This document shows positions 9,360 to 18,407 of a DNA stretch of 46,529 nucleotides, in pieces. The notes under the pieces were generated by a model. It was not told the origin of the DNA. It worked only from the letters and a program-made list of their open reading frames with translations, and ran no database searches. Position 1 is the first letter of the stretch. Every line of letters begins with the position of its first letter. Both the position numbers and the translations under genes were made by a program. Origin of the DNA: Nitrospinota bacterium (GTDB lineage: Bacteria; 2-12-FULL-45-22; JACOWJ01); assembly GCA_016176845.1 (NCBI GenBank), contig JACOWJ010000010.1, positions 1 to 46,529 of the forward strand, read 5' to 3'.

Positions 9360-12300
9360 ATGGAAAACCTCGACTTCGTCCACCTCCACGTCCACACCGA
9401 ATACAGCCTGCTGGACGGGGCTCTCCGGTTGGGTTCCCTCCTCAAGAGGGCCTCCGAGTATCAGATGCCGGCCCTGGCCATCACCGACCATGGCAACCTC
9501 TTTGGGGCGATCAAGTTTTACAAGATGGCCCGACAACAGGGGATCAAGCCCATCATCGGCTGCGAGGTCTATGTGGCCCCCGGGTCCCGCCACGACCGGG
9601 GAGCAGGGGAGCAGAAGAGCAAGGGAGCAGGGGAGCAAGGGAGCAAGGGAGCCGAGGAACCGGGGAAAAATCACCTCGCCGCCCAATCCCCTTCCCCCCC
9701 AGGATCAAAGTCTGGGATCAGCGAGGCCTCCTTTCACCTGACCCTTCTGGCCAAGGACCTGACCGGGTACCGTAACCTGCTCGTGCTGGTGAGCAAGGGG
9801 TACCAGGAGGGCTTTTACTACCGGCCCCGGATCGACAAGGAGCTGTTGTCACAGCATGCCCAAGGGTTGATCGCATTGAGCGGTTGCCTCAAAGGGGAAA
9901 TCGATCAGCTCCTGCTGCAGGGGCAGAAGGAGAAGGCCGCGAGCGTGGCTGCTTATTACCAAGAGGTGATGGGGGAGGGGGACTTCTACCTGGAGATTCA
10001 GGATCAGGGGCTGGAGGAGCAGCGGCGCATCCAGGCCGACCTCCTCGAGCTCAGCCAGCGGATTGGGGTCCCGCTGGTGGCGACCAACGACTGTCATTAT
10101 CTCAAACGGGAGGATGCCAAGGCCCACGAGGTGCTGCTGGCCATCCAGACCGGCAAGACCATTAAGGAATCGAGCCGGCTGAAGTTCTCTTCGGACCAGT
10201 TCTATTTCCGCTCCCCGGACGAGATGGCCCAGCTTTTTCGGGAGGTGCCCCAGGCGGTCACCCGGACGCGAGAGATCGCTGATCGCTGCAACCTGGAGCT
10301 CACTTTTGGGGAGATGCATCTTCCCCAATACCAGGTGCCTGCCGGCCACTCCCTGGAAAGCTACCTGGAGGAGTTAGCCACGCGAGGGCTGGAAGAAAGG
10401 CTCCACAGCCGGAAGACGGCGGCCGATTCTCCCCTGCCGGAAGAGCACTATTGGGAGCGCCTCCGCTACGAGCTTGGCGTCATCCTGCAGATGGGCTATG
10501 CGGGCTACTTCCTGATCGTGTGGGACTTCATCCACTACGCCCGCCGGCAGGGCATCCCCGTGGGGCCCGGCCGGGGATCGGCCGCCGGCAGCCTGGTGGC
10601 CTACGCCTTGAAGATCACCGACTTAGACCCCCTGAAGTACCAGCTCCTCTTCGAGCGGTTCCTTAATCCCGAGCGGGTCACCCTGCCCGACATCGACATC
10701 GATTTCTGCATGGAGCGCCGGGATGAAGTGATCGACTACGTTGTCCAGAAATACGGCTCCGACAACGTCACGCAGATCATCACTTTTGGAACGATGATGG
10801 CCAAAGGGGTGATTCGGGATGTGGGCCGCTGCCTGGACGTGCCCTATGGGGAAGTAGACAAGATCGCTAAGCTGGTCCCCGCCCGCCTGAATATCACGTT
10901 GGAGGAGGCCCTTCAGGAGGAGCCCCGACTTCGGGAGCTTCGGGAGAAGGATGAGCAGGTCTCTCTATTGCTGGAGACCGCCCAAGTGTTGGAGGGGCTC
11001 CCCCGGCATGCCTCCACCCATGCTGCGGGCGTGGTGATCGCACCCCGACCCCTGACCGAGTACCTTCCCCTCTTCAAAGGGTCCAAGGGCGAGGTTACTA
11101 CGCAATATGCCATGGACGACCTCGAATTATTGGGCCTGCTCAAGATGGACTTTTTAGGGTTGAGGACCCTCACGGTCATCCAGAGCGCCCTGCGGATGAT
11201 CCAGCCCCCAAAGGGGGAATTGGAAATTGAAAATTGCAAATTGCAAATTGAAAATTTACCATCTCCCGTTTCAAACCTGCCACCCGCACTTCCTGAGCGC
11301 AGTTCGGGCCAGCCTTCTTCGGGAGACCTGGAGGATGAAAGAGGCAAACGGGAAAGTGCAGATTTTCAATTTTCAATTTTCAATCTTCAATCTTCAATCC
11401 TCCTTGAGGAGATCCCCCTGGATGATGCGGCTACCTACGAGCTCTTGGGGCAGGCGCGGACGATGGGCGTCTTCCAGCTGGAGAGCCGGGGGATGCGGGA
11501 GATCCTCAAGAAGCTCAAGCCCCAATCATTTGAGGACGTCGTGGCCCTGGTGGCCCTCTACCGACCCGGGCCCCTCGGCAGCGGCATGGTGGACGATTTC
11601 ATCCAGCGCAAGCACGGGAAGATCCCCATCCAGTACGAGCTTCCCGAGCTGGAAGGGATCCTGAAAGATACCTACGGCGTGATCCTTTACCAGGAGCAGG
11701 TGATGCAGATCGCCAGTGCCCTGGCGGGCTTCAGCCTGGGGGCCGCCGATGTCCTGCGCCGGGCGATGGGGAAGAAGAAGGCCGACGTGATGGCCCAGCA
11801 GCGCACGCAGTTCGTCCAGGGGGCGGTAGCCCACGGCTTTCCTAAAGAAAAGGCCGAGAAGATCTTTGACCAAATGGAGTACTTCGCGGGGTATGGCTTC
11901 AATCGTTCCCACAGCGCCGCTTATGGCCTGATCGCTTACCAAACTGCCTACCTCAAGGCCCACTATCCCGCCCAGTACATGGCGGCCCTGCTGACCAGCG
12001 AGGCCGATAACACCGATAAGGTCATGCTCTACTTGCGGGAGTGCCGGGAGATGGGGATCCAGGTCCTGCCGCCCGATATTCAACGAGGGGCGCGGGATTT
12101 CACCTTGTCAAAAGAAGGCCTGCGCTTCGGGCTGGCAGCGGTCAAGAACGTGGGGCAGGGCGCCATAGAGGCGATCATCGCCGCCCGGGAAGCCGGGGGC
12201 GACTTTCAGTCCCTGGAGGAGCTTTGCCAACGGATCGACTCCCGGGCCGTCAATCGGCGGGTCTTGGAGAGCCTGATCAAGGCGGGGGCCTGCGACTCCC

Positions 12301-13145
12301 TGGGAGAGAGCCGGGCCCGAATGGTGACCCAGTTGGAGCAGTGTTGGGGAACGGGACAGAAGAAGAAAAAGGAGCAGGCCAGCGGCCAGATGACCCTGTT
12401 CGCCCCGAAGTCCGATGGGCCCAAACCTCGCGGGCGGGCTTCGGCGGAAGCCCCTCCGGAGCCGAAGCCCCCGGCGGAGTGGGGGGCAGAGGCCAGGGGG
12501 GGTGACTGGGACCGAAAGGACCTCCTTCGCTACGAGAAGGAGGTCCTGGGCTTCTACCTGAGCGGTCACCCGCTGGATCCGTATGAGAAGGAGTTGAACC
12601 GCTACTCCAATGCCACCACCCAGAGTTGCACGGCAGTCAACCACGGAAAGGAGGTGCGGCTCGCCGGAACGGCCGCCCGGGTCAAGGTGCAACTGACCAA
12701 GAAGGGCGAGCCGATGGCCATTGTGACGTTGGAGGATCTCTACGGCTCCCTGGAGGTGGTCGTCTATCCTAACCTCTTCAAAGAGGTTCAAGCTCAGCTG
12801 GAGGGAGACGAACCCCTCATGGTCCAGGGAAAACTGAGGGCCAATGAGGACCGAATCAGCCTGATCGCGGAGAAGATCTTCCTCCTGGCCAGCCTGCCCA
12901 GGCTCAAATATAGCAAGGTTCACCTCCGCCTGCCCGCCGCCGAGGTGAATCGCGACACGCTTACCGCCCTGAGGGACATCGCCCTGGTCTACCCGGGGGC
13001 GTGCGACCTCTGCCTTCACTTTTTCTTCTCGAACGAGAAACAGGTCTCCCTGGAGGCCAGCAGTAGTTTGCGGGTCAGCCCCGATGAAGCCTTTCTCTCC
13101 CGAGTGGAAGCGCTCATCGGTTCCGATGTGGTCTTTTTGGAGTAA
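9360..13145 (+). CDS. dnaE: DNA polymerase III alpha subunit DnaE
   Basis: This is the replicative polymerase, about 1261 aa. The order is N-terminal PHP domain (HLHVHTEYS), C-family polymerase core with catalytic PDIDIDF (D444/D446), helix-hairpin-helix region, and an OB fold near the C-terminus (VRLAGTAARVK onward). Two in-frame low-complexity inserts are repeat-derived. Residues about 80-118 come from a GGGAGCAAGGGAGC word; residues about 616-682 come from inverted AATTGAAAATTGCAAATT words. ATG at 9360 lies 13 nt after GGGAGG; a TTG at 9348 is too close to that site. The first insert sits in the PHP domain, the second between VIQSALRMIQ and LEEIPLDD. Confidence 0.96.
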   Translation: MENLDFVHLHVHTEYSLLDGALRLGSLLKRASEYQMPALAITDHGNLFGAIKFYKMARQQGIKPIIGCEVYVAPGSRHDRGAGEQKSKGAGEQGSKGAEEPGKNHLAAQSPSPPGSKSGISEASFHLTLLAKDLTGYRNLLVLVSKGYQEGFYYRPRIDKELLSQHAQGLIALSGCLKGEIDQLLLQGQKEKAASVAAYYQEVMGEGDFYLEIQDQGLEEQRRIQADLLELSQRIGVPLVATNDCHYLKREDAKAHEVLLAIQTGKTIKESSRLKFSSDQFYFRSPDEMAQLFREVPQAVTRTREIADRCNLELTFGEMHLPQYQVPAGHSLESYLEELATRGLEERLHSRKTAADSPLPEEHYWERLRYELGVILQMGYAGYFLIVWDFIHYARRQGIPVGPGRGSAAGSLVAYALKITDLDPLKYQLLFERFLNPERVTLPDIDIDFCMERRDEVIDYVVQKYGSDNVTQIITFGTMMAKGVIRDVGRCLDVPYGEVDKIAKLVPARLNITLEEALQEEPRLRELREKDEQVSLLLETAQVLEGLPRHASTHAAGVVIAPRPLTEYLPLFKGSKGEVTTQYAMDDLELLGLLKMDFLGLRTLTVIQSALRMIQPPKGELEIENCKLQIENLPSPVSNLPPALPERSSGQPSSGDLEDERGKRESADFQFSIFNLQSSILLEEIPLDDAATYELLGQARTMGVFQLESRGMREILKKLKPQSFEDVVALVALYRPGPLGSGMVDDFIQRKHGKIPIQYELPELEGILKDTYGVILYQEQVMQIASALAGFSLGAADVLRRAMGKKKADVMAQQRTQFVQGAVAHGFPKEKAEKIFDQMEYFAGYGFNRSHSAAYGLIAYQTAYLKAHYPAQYMAALLTSEADNTDKVMLYLRECREMGIQVLPPDIQRGARDFTLSKEGLRFGLAAVKNVGQGAIEAIIAAREAGGDFQSLEELCQRIDSRAVNRRVLESLIKAGACDSLGESRARMVTQLEQCWGTGQKKKKEQASGQMTLFAPKSDGPKPRGRASAEAPPEPKPPAEWGAEARGGDWDRKDLLRYEKEVLGFYLSGHPLDPYEKELNRYSNATTQSCTAVNHGKEVRLAGTAARVKVQLTKKGEPMAIVTLEDLYGSLEVVVYPNLFKEVQAQLEGDEPLMVQGKLRANEDRISLIAEKIFLLASLPRLKYSKVHLRLPAAEVNRDTLTALRDIALVYPGACDLCLHFFFSNEKQVSLEASSSLRVSPDEAFLSRVEALIGSDVVFLE
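9598..9656 (+). repeat. GGGAGCAAGGGAGCAGG word repeat inside dnaE
   Basis: A near-tandem array of an about 8-nt word (GGGAGCA/GGGGAGCA) is translated in frame as a Gly/Ala/Glu/Lys/Gln-rich segment. It lies in a surface loop of the PHP domain, just after the YVAPGSR segment. Confidence 0.85.
11205..11402 (+). repeat. AATTGAAAATTG word inverted repeat inside dnaE
   Basis: Left arm about 11218-11262 (GAAATTGAAAATTGCAAATT) and right arm about 11362-11400 (TTTTCAATTTTCAATTTTCA) are inverted copies of the same word. They enclose about 100 bp, and the whole stays open in the dnaE frame. The same word family fills 33638-33742. Confidence 0.9.
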
Positions 13146-13153
13146 CTTTTACC

Positions 13154-13265
13154 GTGAAAATGCCCAAGTCTATCGAAGGTCCATTTTTATTTTCTTTGCG
13201 GCTTTGCGCCTTTGCGTGAGGAGAAAAAGTGAAAATGCCCAAGTCTATCGAAGGTCCATTTTTAT
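13154..13265 (+). repeat. 37-bp direct repeat between dnaE and accA
   Basis: Positions 13154-13190 and 13229-13265 are identical (starting GTGAAAATGCCCAAG, ending CCATTTTTAT). They are separated by 38 bp containing the common word CTTTGCGCCTTTGCGTGAG. The array ends 43 bp before the accA start. Confidence 0.95.
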
Positions 13266-13308
13266 GCCCGGGGGTGGTCAACTTTGCCTGGCCATGTCGG
13301 TGTAGATC

Positions 13309-14265
13309 ATGATCCAGAGGCTGGATTTTGAGAAGCCAATTGGCGAAATGGAGAGGAAGATCGAAGAGTTGCGGCGTCTCTCCAATGGCGCGAGCTCCGA
13401 TCTCTCCCATGAGATCCTCAAGCTGGAGCATAAGCGTGCGCGGTTAACCCAGCAGATCTTCTCCAAGTTGAATCGTTGGCAGCGGACCCAGCTGGCCCGA
13501 CACCCCAACCGCCCCTATGCCCTGGACTACATCCAGGGCATGACGACCGACTTTCTGGAGCTCCATGGAGATCGTCTCTTCGGGGATGATCCGGCCATCA
13601 TCGGGGGATTGGTCAAGCTGGAGGGACGCTCCCTGGTGATCATCGGCCAACAGAAAGGCCGGAGCATTAAGGAAAAGATCCACCGGAACTTTGGCATGCC
13701 CCATCCGGAGGGGTTCCGCAAGGCCCTCCGATTGTTCCAATTGGCCGATAAGTTCCATCTTCCCGTGATTGCTCTGATCGATACCTCGGGCGCTTATCCT
13801 GGAATCGAAGCCGAGGAGAGAGGACAAGCGGAAGCGATCGCCCATAACCTTCGGATGATGGCTGAATTGAAAGTCCCCATGATCTCGGTGGTCATCGGAG
13901 AAGGGGGCAGTGGAGGGGCCCTGGCCTTGGGGATGGGCAACAGGGTGCTGATGCTGGAGTATGCCATTTACACCGTCATCACCCCCGAAGGGTGCGCCGC
14001 GATTCTATGGGAGGACAGCGAAAAGGCCCCTGAAGCTTCCGAAGCCTTGAAACTCACTGCCCAGGACCTCCTCGCCCTGGGGGTCATCGATGGGATTATC
14101 CCGGAACCTCTGGGAGGGGCCCACCGCGACCCTTGGGAGATGATGACGCGGTTGCAGGAGACCCTGGCGAGACATCTGGCGGAGCTGACGCACCTTTCCC
14201 CTGACGATCTTGCCAGGCAGCGGCACGAGAGGTTCCGGCAGATGGGGGTCTTCAAAGGACGTTGA
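13309..14265 (+). CDS. accA: acetyl-CoA carboxylase carboxyltransferase subunit alpha
   Basis: AccA, with AccD, transfers carboxyl from carboxybiotin to acetyl-CoA, making malonyl-CoA for fatty acid synthesis. At 318 aa it has the normal length. Hallmarks are the N-terminal LDFEKPIGEMERKIEEL, then ARHPNRPYALDYI, the GRSIKEKIHRNFGMPHPEG segment, DTSGAYPGIEAEERGQ and the oxyanion-hole GEGGSGGALALG. accD is not in the window. The ATG follows GGTGTAGATC, so the ribosome-binding site is weak. The gene converges on rpoH across a copy of the 92-bp repeat. Confidence 0.96.
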   Translation: MIQRLDFEKPIGEMERKIEELRRLSNGASSDLSHEILKLEHKRARLTQQIFSKLNRWQRTQLARHPNRPYALDYIQGMTTDFLELHGDRLFGDDPAIIGGLVKLEGRSLVIIGQQKGRSIKEKIHRNFGMPHPEGFRKALRLFQLADKFHLPVIALIDTSGAYPGIEAEERGQAEAIAHNLRMMAELKVPMISVVIGEGGSGGALALGMGNRVLMLEYAIYTVITPEGCAAILWEDSEKAPEASEALKLTAQDLLALGVIDGIIPEPLGGAHRDPWEMMTRLQETLARHLAELTHLSPDDLARQRHERFRQMGVFKGR

Positions 14266-14291
14266 AAAAAGCTGGGGGGTTAAGCGCCTAA

Positions 14292-14392
14292 TTTGATTGC
14301 ATAGGAATTTCCTTTTTAGACAGGATTTACGGGAAAGTTTTAAGTTTCAGGTTTTAAGTGTTAAGCAAGAAACCTAAAACTTAACACCTAAA
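14292..14392 (+). repeat. repeat A plus 92-bp repeat B unit, copy 2
   Basis: Positions 14301-14392 are identical to 7514-7605. The unit lies between the convergent accA and rpoH genes and stops four bases before the rpoH stop codon. The inverted word repeat in its second half could act as a two-way transcription-ending hairpin, but there is no clean T-run. Confidence 0.95.
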
Positions 14393-14395
14393 CAC

Positions 14396-15481
<1,086 letters not shown>

Positions 15482-15504
15482 ACCAACTGGGTAGGATGGA
15501 TTTA

Positions 15505-15533
15505 AATATACTGGGGATTTTGGGAATTGGCAA
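15505..15533 (-). promoter_or_regulatory. sigma-70-type promoter of rpoH
   Basis: On the minus strand, TTGCCA (15528-15533) and TATATT (15505-15510) are separated by 17 bp, each one mismatch from consensus. The predicted start of transcription is near 15498, leaving a leader of only about 17 nt before the rpoH ATG. Confidence 0.65.
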
Positions 15534-15551
15534 CAGATTCTTCCCTGGGGA

Positions 15552-15590
15552 AAAAAGAGAAGGGGGAGTGATCTTCACCCCCCCCTCCTC
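15552..15590 (-). terminator. Rho-independent terminator after hsp20
   Basis: On the minus strand, GGGGGTGA-AGA-TCACTCCCCC (one bulged base) is followed by TTCTCTTTTTT, starting a few bases after the hsp20 stop. It separates hsp20 from rpoH. Confidence 0.8.
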
Positions 15591-15597
15591 AACTCAG

Positions 15598-16053
15598 TTA
15601 GACCTTCTCCACCTCTACCGGGATCTGCTTGGGAACGACCGTCTCCACTTTGGGGAGGACTACCTCCAGGACGCCGTCCTTGTAACGGGCCTTGGCCTTG
15701 TCCTGCTGGACAGTGTTGGGCAGCGTAAAAGAGCGTTGGAAGGCCCCATAGCACCGCTCCATCTGGTAGTAGCCCTCCTCCCTGGCCTCCTTCTCCTGCT
15801 TGCGCTCGCCCTTCAGCGTGAGGGTGTTATCCCGTACCTCCACCGAGAAGTCGTCCTGGCTCATGCCTGGCAGCTCGGCCTTGAGGACGATCTCTTTCTC
15901 CGTCTCGTAGATATCCACGGGGGGAGCCCACTGTCTCATGGCGGTCCGTTCTCCCAAGCCCCTAAAGGGGAAGACTCCTTCCTCAAACAGCCGGTTCATT
16001 CTCTCCTGAAGAGATGCGATTTCCCTGAAAGGATCCCACCGTACCAATGCCAT
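15598..16053 (-). CDS. hsp20: small heat-shock protein Hsp20 (alpha-crystallin)
   Basis: This 151-aa small heat-shock chaperone binds unfolding proteins without ATP. The N-terminus MALVRWDPFREIASLQERMNR is typical, followed by the alpha-crystallin domain (APPVDIYETEKEIVLKAELPGM to about residue 140) with the family GVL motif (KDGVLEVVLPK). The C-terminus IPVEVEKV includes an IPV anchor. I chose the ATG at 16053 because GGAGG lies 8 nt upstream; a longer frame up to 16146 adds residues unlike the family. It has its own promoter far upstream and a terminator downstream. Confidence 0.93.
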   Translation of the reverse strand: MALVRWDPFREIASLQERMNRLFEEGVFPFRGLGERTAMRQWAPPVDIYETEKEIVLKAELPGMSQDDFSVEVRDNTLTLKGERKQEKEAREEGYYQMERCYGAFQRSFTLPNTVQQDKAKARYKDGVLEVVLPKVETVVPKQIPVEVEKV

Positions 16054-16144
16054 TGCCGTTGCCTCCATTCCATGAAAATGGGTGAATGATATTGATCCAC
16101 TCGAGCTGAGGCCGCCAGCCTTCATCGAGGAGCGCGGTGTCCTC

Positions 16145-16197
16145 ATACCCCCTATTTATCGGGGAAATGGGGTATAGGCAGCCTTGGGGGAAGGCTG
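16145..16197 (-). promoter_or_regulatory. hairpins in the hsp20 leader
   Basis: Two perfect stem pairs lie in the presumed hsp20 transcript leader: ATACCCC/GGGGTAT (16145-16151 and 16169-16175) and CAGCCTT/AAGGCTG (16179-16185 and 16191-16197, with a G5 loop). CCCCATTT, the sigma-32 -10 core, occurs on the minus strand at 16165-16172, but I see no good -35 partner. Confidence 0.4.
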
Positions 16198-16287
16198 GAG
16201 GTCCATCAGCCATTCTCTAAAACCTCCCGGATAACCTGGACCGGGCCAACCGTTCTCTCGGGTTTTCTCAGCCCCGCGTCTGATCTT

Positions 16288-16316
16288 TATATAAAACCTT
16301 AGTCTTATCTTGTCAA
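16288..16316 (-). promoter_or_regulatory. promoter upstream of hsp20
   Basis: On the minus strand, a perfect TTGACA (16311-16316) is followed after 17 bp by TATATA (16288-16293), in an AT-rich patch. Transcription would run toward hsp20, giving a leader of about 225 nt. A CTTGACAAG dyad overlaps the -35 and could be a regulator site. Confidence 0.6.
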
Positions 16317-16504
16317 GTTATATAAAAAAATTTTTTCGCTTCCTCAGAGGGGTAAAAGGGGAGGGTCTCCAGCGGGCTCGGGGAAGGATGCCGGCCTGGC
16401 GGGGGATGAAAAAACATTTGCCAAGCCTCCTCGCTCATGGTACAACAAGGGCCAGGAGCATGAGCCGAGGTCAAAAACACGCCATCTTAAGGAGGAGAGA
16501 AAGA

Positions 16505-17401
16505 ATGTTCTTCGAAGTCGAGCCCAGGGAGTACCACTCCGCCATCGTCGATGTGACCGACCGATGTAACCTCCGGTGCCAGCACTGCTACTATTATCGA
16601 GAGGAGCACGAGTCCCAAGAGCTGAGCAAAGAGGAGCTCCTGGACGGGATCCGGCTCCTACGGGATAGGCACCACATCCAGCATATGTCCTGGGCGGGAG
16701 GAGAGCCGCTGCTACGCAGGGACGTGATCGAAGAGGGGGCCGAGCTGTTCCCACGAAACGTCCTCAACACCAACGGGATGTTCCCCTTGCCCCGCCTGTC
16801 CCGCACGAACGTCTACGTCTCCATCGATGGCCCCCCGGAGATTCACGATCAGATCCGCGGGCAGGGGACCTATGAGAGGGTGATCCAGAACGTTCGCGAG
16901 GGCGCGTGCGATTTGGTGATCTTCTGCTCCACCGTCAATAAGCTGAACGAGCCCCACCTCGATGCCATGATCGCCGGGCTCAGCCGACTGAAGAACACCG
17001 CCCTGATCTTCGCGTTCTTCACCCCCTTGAAGAGCTACCATCGGGTCGAGCGCTATCCCCATTCCGAAACGCAGCGGCATCGAATGCCCTTTACCTTGGA
17101 GGAGCGCGACCCGGTGATTCACCGGGTCCTGGAGCTGAAGGAGAAGTACCCGGGCTATATCCTTAACCCCAGCCGGGCATTGGAGCTGATGCTATCCGAG
17201 AACGCCGCGGCGTGCACCCGCAACTGCAACATGACTGAGCGCTCCCTGACGTTGGACGTGCGGTTGAATCGGAGGCTCCCCTGTGTGGTGGGCTCCGATG
17301 TGGATTGTAATCTTTGCGGCTGCTTCTTCCCTTTTATGACCGTGGCCTCGAGGGAGAAGGACCCGGAGACCCTGGAGTTTTTTGCGCGAGGGATCCATTA
17401 A
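16505..17401 (+). CDS. radical SAM protein with C-terminal Cys cluster
   Basis: This 298-aa protein has the radical SAM [4Fe-4S] motif C21-x3-C25-x2-C28 (DRCNLRCQHC) and the SAM-contacting GGEP at 65-68. A Cys-rich C-terminal region (CTRNC, then LPC and DCNLCGC, about residues 237-279) suggests an auxiliary iron-sulfur cluster of the SPASM/twitch type. The chemistry and substrate are unknown, and no peptide precursor or partner gene is adjacent. ATG at 16505 is preceded by GGAGGAGA at 9 nt; the frame is open upstream to 16310, but that part looks non-coding. Confidence 0.85.
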   Translation: MFFEVEPREYHSAIVDVTDRCNLRCQHCYYYREEHESQELSKEELLDGIRLLRDRHHIQHMSWAGGEPLLRRDVIEEGAELFPRNVLNTNGMFPLPRLSRTNVYVSIDGPPEIHDQIRGQGTYERVIQNVREGACDLVIFCSTVNKLNEPHLDAMIAGLSRLKNTALIFAFFTPLKSYHRVERYPHSETQRHRMPFTLEERDPVIHRVLELKEKYPGYILNPSRALELMLSENAAACTRNCNMTERSLTLDVRLNRRLPCVVGSDVDCNLCGCFFPFMTVASREKDPETLEFFARGIH

Positions 17402-17538
17402 GGATCGTGGACTAAATAACTTGCCCATTTGGTTCCCTGCAGAAAGTTTTAGGTTTTAGGTTTTAAGTTTTAAGCCCTAAAACCTAAAACTTATATTATC
17501 CCATTCGACCATGGGAAAGTTATTTGGTCGCCAGTCCT
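17401..17538. repeat. nested inverted-repeat element, copy 1
   Basis: Outer arms 17401-17428 (AGGATCGTGGACTAAATAAC and on) and 17511-17538 (ATGGGAAAGTTATTTGGTCG and on) are imperfect inverted copies. The core at 17442-17491 is a TTTTAGGTTTTAAG inverted word repeat. The element fills the gap between the convergent radical SAM and nfo genes. The same outer arms with another core occur at 27981-28097. Confidence 0.8.
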
Positions 17539-18400
17539 AACTGTCTACGGCGACCTCCTCGCTCCGGAGCTTCCGAAGCCCAGCCAGGTTGCGCTCATCC
17601 GCCCCCTCCTCATCCTTGGGGGTCTCCAGGATCATGGGGAGAGGATCAAGCCGGGGATCGCGCAGGAAGTGGGCCAACCCGCTGAGGCCAATGGTCCCCC
17701 GTCCGATGTGCTCATGGCGATCGACCCGGGTGCCCAACTCTTTCTTGGAGTCGTTCAGGTGGATGACCTTCAAGGCGGAGAGCCCCACGAGGGAGTCGAA
17801 CCGCTCCATCATCCGGGCATATCCCTCTTCCGTCCGAAAGTCGTATCCGGCGGCGAACAGGTGGGCCGTATCCAAACAGACCCCAACCCGGCCAGGCTCC
17901 CGCGTCCTTTCCAGGATGTAGGCCAGGTGCTCGAACGCATAGCCGATCGAGGAGCCCTGACCGCTGGTGACCTCCAGCACGATTCCCGTCCGGAGGCCTC
18001 CGCCCCTTTCATTCACCCGGTGAATCGCCTCGACCACCCGGGCAAGGCCGGCCTCTTCGCCGGCCCCCAGGTGAAAACCCGGATGCACGACCAGATACGG
18101 GATGCCCAGGATCTCTGCCCGTAAGAGCTCCTGGTAAAAGGCCTCCAGAGATCTGCGAAAGAGGTCCGTCTGAGGCGCGGCGAGGTTCGCCAGGTAGGCT
18201 TCGTGGGCGATCACCGGGCAGATGCCCGTCTCCCGGCAGGTCTGCTGGAAGAGCTCCGCCTCCTGAGGGTGCAGCTCCTTCGCGGCCCACTGCCGCGCGC
18301 TCTTGGTGAAGAGCTGGATCGTCTCGCAGCCGATCTCTTTTCCCCTCACCAGGGCCCGGTGCAGACCCCCGCTGATGGACATGTGCGCACCCAGGGGCAT
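17537..18400 (-). CDS. nfo: endonuclease IV (Nfo)
   Basis: Endonuclease IV is a zinc-dependent AP endonuclease that cuts at abasic sites in base excision repair. The 287-aa TIM-barrel protein starts GAHMSISGG and has the metal-ligand motifs VVHPGFH, CLDTAHLFAAGYD, VIHLNDSKKELGTRVDRHEHIG and LETPKDE. Length is normal. The ATG follows GGGGAGA. It starts 7 bp after the SnoaL-like gene on the same strand, so the two probably share a transcript. Its stop codon overlaps the outer arm of the nested repeat element. Confidence 0.96.
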   Translation of the reverse strand: MPLGAHMSISGGLHRALVRGKEIGCETIQLFTKSARQWAAKELHPQEAELFQQTCRETGICPVIAHEAYLANLAAPQTDLFRRSLEAFYQELLRAEILGIPYLVVHPGFHLGAGEEAGLARVVEAIHRVNERGGGLRTGIVLEVTSGQGSSIGYAFEHLAYILERTREPGRVGVCLDTAHLFAAGYDFRTEEGYARMMERFDSLVGLSALKVIHLNDSKKELGTRVDRHEHIGRGTIGLSGLAHFLRDPRLDPLPMILETPKDEEGADERNLAGLRKLRSEEVAVDS

Positions 18401-18407
18401 TGCAATC

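Noticed and set aside
16165-16172. Sigma-32 promoter for hsp20 based on CCCCATTT
   Set aside because: The -10-like core is there, but no CTTGAA-like -35 lies 13-15 bp upstream. The TTGACA-17-TATATA site is the better candidate.
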